NCBI RefSeq assembly: GCF_900177625.1
Contig: NZ_FXAU01000006.1
Location: 124,001-188,000, forward strand
DNA: 64,000 nt
Reading direction: 5' to 3'
Source: Sphingobacterium psychroaquaticum
Lineage (GTDB): Bacteria > Bacteroidota > Bacteroidia > Sphingobacteriales > Sphingobacteriaceae
A program made the translations under genes and the position numbers. Within the stretch, counting starts at the first letter, position 1. Every line of letters starts with the position of its first letter. Of the stretch, positions 61,569 to 64,000 are shown piece after piece. Below the pieces are notes generated by a model. The model saw only the letters and a program-made list of their open reading frames with translations, was not told the origin of the DNA and did no database searches.

Positions 61569-62861
61569 ATGATGTTTTTTAAGAGCGTATACCTATATGT
61601 GATTTTACACATACAGTCTTTTGTGTGGAGAACCGCAGTTGTCACCTGCCTTTGTTGCTATGTAATATCTCCGGTCATAGCACAGGATTCTGCGATGGAA
61701 GGTGATACTTCGACGCAAGTATCGATTTTCAAACCAGGGCGATTTGTACATAGTTTAGGCGCTGAGTTTCGGTATAGTAGGGTGATTCCGAATTTACCTT
61801 TCTTTGATGGTGATAATGCTATGAGTAAACCCATTCGTAACGCTTTTACAGGTCATCTTAAATACGCCGTAAGGCTACCGGAGGGATCCCTTGGGCGGCA
61901 GGTGTATGGGGATAGTTATCAGGGAATTGGTGTTGCTCGTTTTCATTTCGGGAATAAAGAAGAATTAGGGAACCCCGTTGCGGTTTATCTCTTTCAAGGG
62001 GCACCCATTGCAAAATTGGCTCCACGTTTGTCCTTGGGTTACGAATGGAATTTTGGATTGTCTACCGGATGGAAGCCTTACGATCAGTATGAAAATCCTT
62101 ATAATATTGTTATCGGTTCCCGTTTAAATGCTTATATCAACGTGGGCCTTTTGCTCAATTGGAAGGCAAGTCGGTCTGTTGAAATACAAGCCGGAGCAGA
62201 TATCTCTCACTTCTCAAACGGCAACACTGCATTCCCGAACGCAGGGCTCAACATGTTTGGTACTAAGGTGGGGATGGTATATCATGTGAATAATAGTGAT
62301 GAACAGTTACGAAAGCAAAGACAGTCCTTGTTAGCCTTGCGCCCATTTCCTAAACACATCAGTTATGATATGGTCTTTTTCGGTGCGTGGCGGCGCAAAG
62401 GAGTTGATTTTTTTGGACAGCCTGTTGCTTCTCCGCATGCTTATCCAGTTGTGGGTGCATATTTTGCGCCGATGTATAACTTCGGTTATCGATTCCGTGC
62501 CGGTGTTTCTATCGATGGGATATATGATGGTAGTGCCAATGTGTATACAGAAGATTATATTGTGGGAACGGAGCAAGAGTTTTTTAAACCTGCGCTTAAC
62601 CGCCAGATGGCGATAGGCTTCTCTGGACGCGCTGAATATGTCATGCCGCTATTTTCGATTGGGGTCGGAATTGGTGCAAACGCTATACATAAAGGAGGCG
62701 ATCTCACGGGAACATACCAGACTTTTGCACTGAAGATTGGGGTTACCAAAAGCTCGTTTCTACATATTGGATATAATCTAAAGGATTTTCATGAACCAAA
62801 TTTTTTGATGATCGGACTAGGGTTCCGGTTTAACAATCAACGTCCTTCTTTGTTACATTAA
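61569..62861 (+). CDS. PagL-like acyloxyacyl hydrolase / lipid A 3-O-deacylase
   Basis: 430 aa with a long signal peptide region (about 1-40, ending VISPVIAQ). The N-terminal outer-membrane barrel carries the PagL signature: the His-x-Ser catalytic pair, His214 and Ser216, in DISHFSNGNTAFPNAGLNMF. The strands before it include LSLGYEWNFGLSTGW and NVGLLLNWKASRSVEIQAG. After the PagL-like part (about 45-240) there is an extra ~190-aa region, with barrel strands such as YMVMPLFSIGVGIGANAI-type text, ending HIGYNLKDFHEPNFLMIGLG. It would remove the 3-O-acyl chain of lipid A. It is larger than typical PagL (about 170-180 aa). Confidence 0.85.
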   Translation: MMFFKSVYLYVILHIQSFVWRTAVVTCLCCYVISPVIAQDSAMEGDTSTQVSIFKPGRFVHSLGAEFRYSRVIPNLPFFDGDNAMSKPIRNAFTGHLKYAVRLPEGSLGRQVYGDSYQGIGVARFHFGNKEELGNPVAVYLFQGAPIAKLAPRLSLGYEWNFGLSTGWKPYDQYENPYNIVIGSRLNAYINVGLLLNWKASRSVEIQAGADISHFSNGNTAFPNAGLNMFGTKVGMVYHVNNSDEQLRKQRQSLLALRPFPKHISYDMVFFGAWRRKGVDFFGQPVASPHAYPVVGAYFAPMYNFGYRFRAGVSIDGIYDGSANVYTEDYIVGTEQEFFKPALNRQMAIGFSGRAEYVMPLFSIGVGIGANAIHKGGDLTGTYQTFALKIGVTKSSFLHIGYNLKDFHEPNFLMIGLGFRFNNQRPSLLH

Positions 62862-63022
62862 GACCTCCGTGTTCCTATCCATTGTTAACAAGCTTAGCGT
62901 ACTATTTAGGGCGTTACCATGAAGATAAAAGCTGTGAAAGTAGTTTTTTGCCATTTTTTGCTTTGCTGATATTTTCTTTTATATTTGATTTGTTACCTTG
63001 ATGACCGATAAGCACTAATTAC

Positions 63023-63634
63023 ATGTCCCCCGATACCGCAACCTTGCCCTTTGATTCCGAAGAGAAGTATCTTCTATCGCTTTTGAAAGAGGGGGACTAC
63101 GCTGCATTTGAATCGATTTATCACAACTATAGTCTTCGAATTTTAGGTCGCATAATTCGATTGGTACGATCCAAACATATTGCCGAAGAGGTGCTGCAAG
63201 AGCTATTTTTAAAAGTTTGGGAAAAACGTGAACAGATTGATCTTAACCGATCATTTCGTTCTTTTCTTTTTTCTATTGCACAGAATATTGTATATGACCA
63301 TTTCCGTAGGGTTTCGTTGGATGATAAATTTAGATCCATGTTTATCCAAAATTATCATGAAGACTACGCGCATATTGAAGAGGAACTCGTTTTTAAGCAA
63401 AGTCAAGAACAATTGATGCAGGCTATCGCTAAACTCCCTCCCCAATGTCAACGTGTATTCATTCTTTTTAAACTAGAAGGAAAAAGCTATGCCGAGATAG
63501 CAGAGATGCTGCGAATTTCTAAATCCACTATAAATAACCATATTACAAAGGCGAATGGTCTTCTTAAGGAAGAATTACCCTTTTATCAATCTCACCTCGT
63601 TATCGTAAGTTTATTGTTGTTTAAGTTTTTTTAA
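63023..63634 (+). CDS. ECF RNA polymerase sigma factor
   Basis: 203 aa with region 2 (FESIYHNYSLRILGRIIRLV, EEVLQELFLKVWEKREQID, FLFSIAQNIVYDHFRR) and region 4 (LPPQCQRVFILFKLEGKSYA, then EIAEMLRISKSTINNHITKA), typical of the Bacteroidota ECF group. It is followed after 72 nt by a FecR-type gene, so it most likely controls a second SusCD locus to the right of the window. The ATG at 63023 follows an AT-rich leader. Confidence 0.95.
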   Translation: MSPDTATLPFDSEEKYLLSLLKEGDYAAFESIYHNYSLRILGRIIRLVRSKHIAEEVLQELFLKVWEKREQIDLNRSFRSFLFSIAQNIVYDHFRRVSLDDKFRSMFIQNYHEDYAHIEEELVFKQSQEQLMQAIAKLPPQCQRVFILFKLEGKSYAEIAEMLRISKSTINNHITKANGLLKEELPFYQSHLVIVSLLLFKFF

Positions 63635-63706
63635 TTTTTTTTTCGTTTGGAGTAGGTAGTATTTAGCTATTGTCCGTAATAGCTTATAAAACCTGAAAAA
63701 ATTTTG

Positions 63707-64000
63707 ATGCCAAGCGAACTTATAAACAATATTTTTAAGCAATACCTTAATGGCTCCGCTACCCAAGAAGATTTAGCCGTATTAGTCAAGCTATTTCAAG
63801 AAGAAGACGGAAGTTTATTAAAAGCATGTATTCTCGAAGAGCTGCAACAGGATGTTGCGGAGGCCTCCAGTCCGTATCAAGATATTTCGAATCGAGTACT
63901 CCATAAATTGTCGGAAATCCGTCATAAAGAATTGCTGAGGAAATATGCGAATGAAACCATCACCGAAAAAGAGCTTAAAGAGCTTCAGAGTCGCATGGGA
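63707..64000 (+). CDS. FecR-family anti-sigma factor (5' part, cut by window edge)
   Basis: ATG at 63707-63709 opens a frame that stays open to base 64000, giving 98 residues (MPSELINNIFKQYLNGSATQ ...). The N-terminus is helical and charged (KYANETITEKELKELQSRMG), as in the cytoplasmic sigma-binding region of FecR proteins. It directly follows an ECF sigma gene. The membrane helix and FecR domain lie outside the window. The call relies on position and general pattern. Confidence 0.7.
   Translation, partial: MPSELINNIFKQYLNGSATQEDLAVLVKLFQEEDGSLLKACILEELQQDVAEASSPYQDISNRVLHKLSEIRHKELLRKYANETITEKELKELQSRMG

Noticed and set aside
1..64000. Prophage, IS element or integrative element
   Set aside because: No transposase, integrase, recombinase or phage structural gene was recognised; only non-coding repeats and one small repeat-bounded module were found.

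Overview
The window is a chromosomal segment of a Bacteroidota bacterium, most likely Sphingobacteriaceae (Sphingobacterium/Pedobacter-like). This rests on the SusC/SusD pair with ECF sigma and FecR regulators, TamL/TamB, PorT-type barrels, PepSY-like and DUF4843/PKD-like lipoproteins, TAnnTTTG-type -7 promoter boxes (rpsL, tsaD, fur), and acidic residues after several lipoprotein cysteines. No phage, integrase, transposase or CRISPR array was seen. The genus is an inference.

Layout. 0-10 kb: the 3' end of tex, a small hypothetical gene, a large TamB-like gene divergent from tsaD, a TonB gene, cutC, a small basic protein, tRNA-Cys and a beta-barrel protein. 10.8-23 kb: one leftward regulator-and-transport locus in the order ECF sigma, FecR, SusC with STN domain, SusD, DUF4843 lipoprotein, PKD-like lipoprotein, two-DTG aspartic protease and TlpA thioredoxin. 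It carries no glycoside hydrolase, so a peptide or protein ligand is more likely than a glycan. 23-26.6 kb: the str operon (rpsL-rpsG-fusA-rpsJ), closed by a terminator after rpsJ. 27-34.3 kb: housekeeping and small-enzyme genes (DinB-like, deoxyhypusine-synthase-like, ChaA, SPFH-like fragment, two GNATs, pirin, pdxY-yggS). 34.4-38.6 kb: rnr, a Fur regulator and about 1 kb of gene-free DNA full of inverted-repeat elements. 38.6-41.9 kb: a collagen-like surface lipoprotein with an OmpA-family partner. 42-54 kb: transaldolase-like fsa, an MFS exporter, a retropepsin-like protein, mdh, tamL and tamB. 53.8-57.7 kb: a small two-gene module (54-aa ORF plus DUF6169 protein) lying between two identical 22-bp direct repeats, then a response regulator/histidine kinase pair and two PepSY-like proteins. 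57.8-64 kb: Dabb lipoprotein, SH3-like secreted protein, Pmp3, DUF4342-like protein, acyltransferase 3, DUF4180, a PagL-like lipid A deacylase, and a second ECF sigma/FecR pair cut by the right edge.

Main points for a second look. (1) The response-regulator gene and the first PepSY-like gene have matching upstream elements: two TTCC-type half-sites 11 bp apart, each placed 16 bp before a -7-like box. This suggests an autoregulated PepSY regulon. A third, promoterless copy bounds the DUF6169 module. (2) The DUF6169 gene has only a TTG start, inside a 54-codon ORF with which it overlaps by 17 nt, so the two look like a translationally coupled, possibly mobile unit. (3) The TamB-like gene at 1.5-5.8 kb has its signal anchor encoded upstream of every ATG/GTG/TTG codon, with ATC where the start should be, overlapping the tsaD promoter. 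(4) Intergenic DNA carries a family of degenerate 7-bp tandem repeats (AACTAYC type) at about eight places, plus several palindromic dispersed elements.
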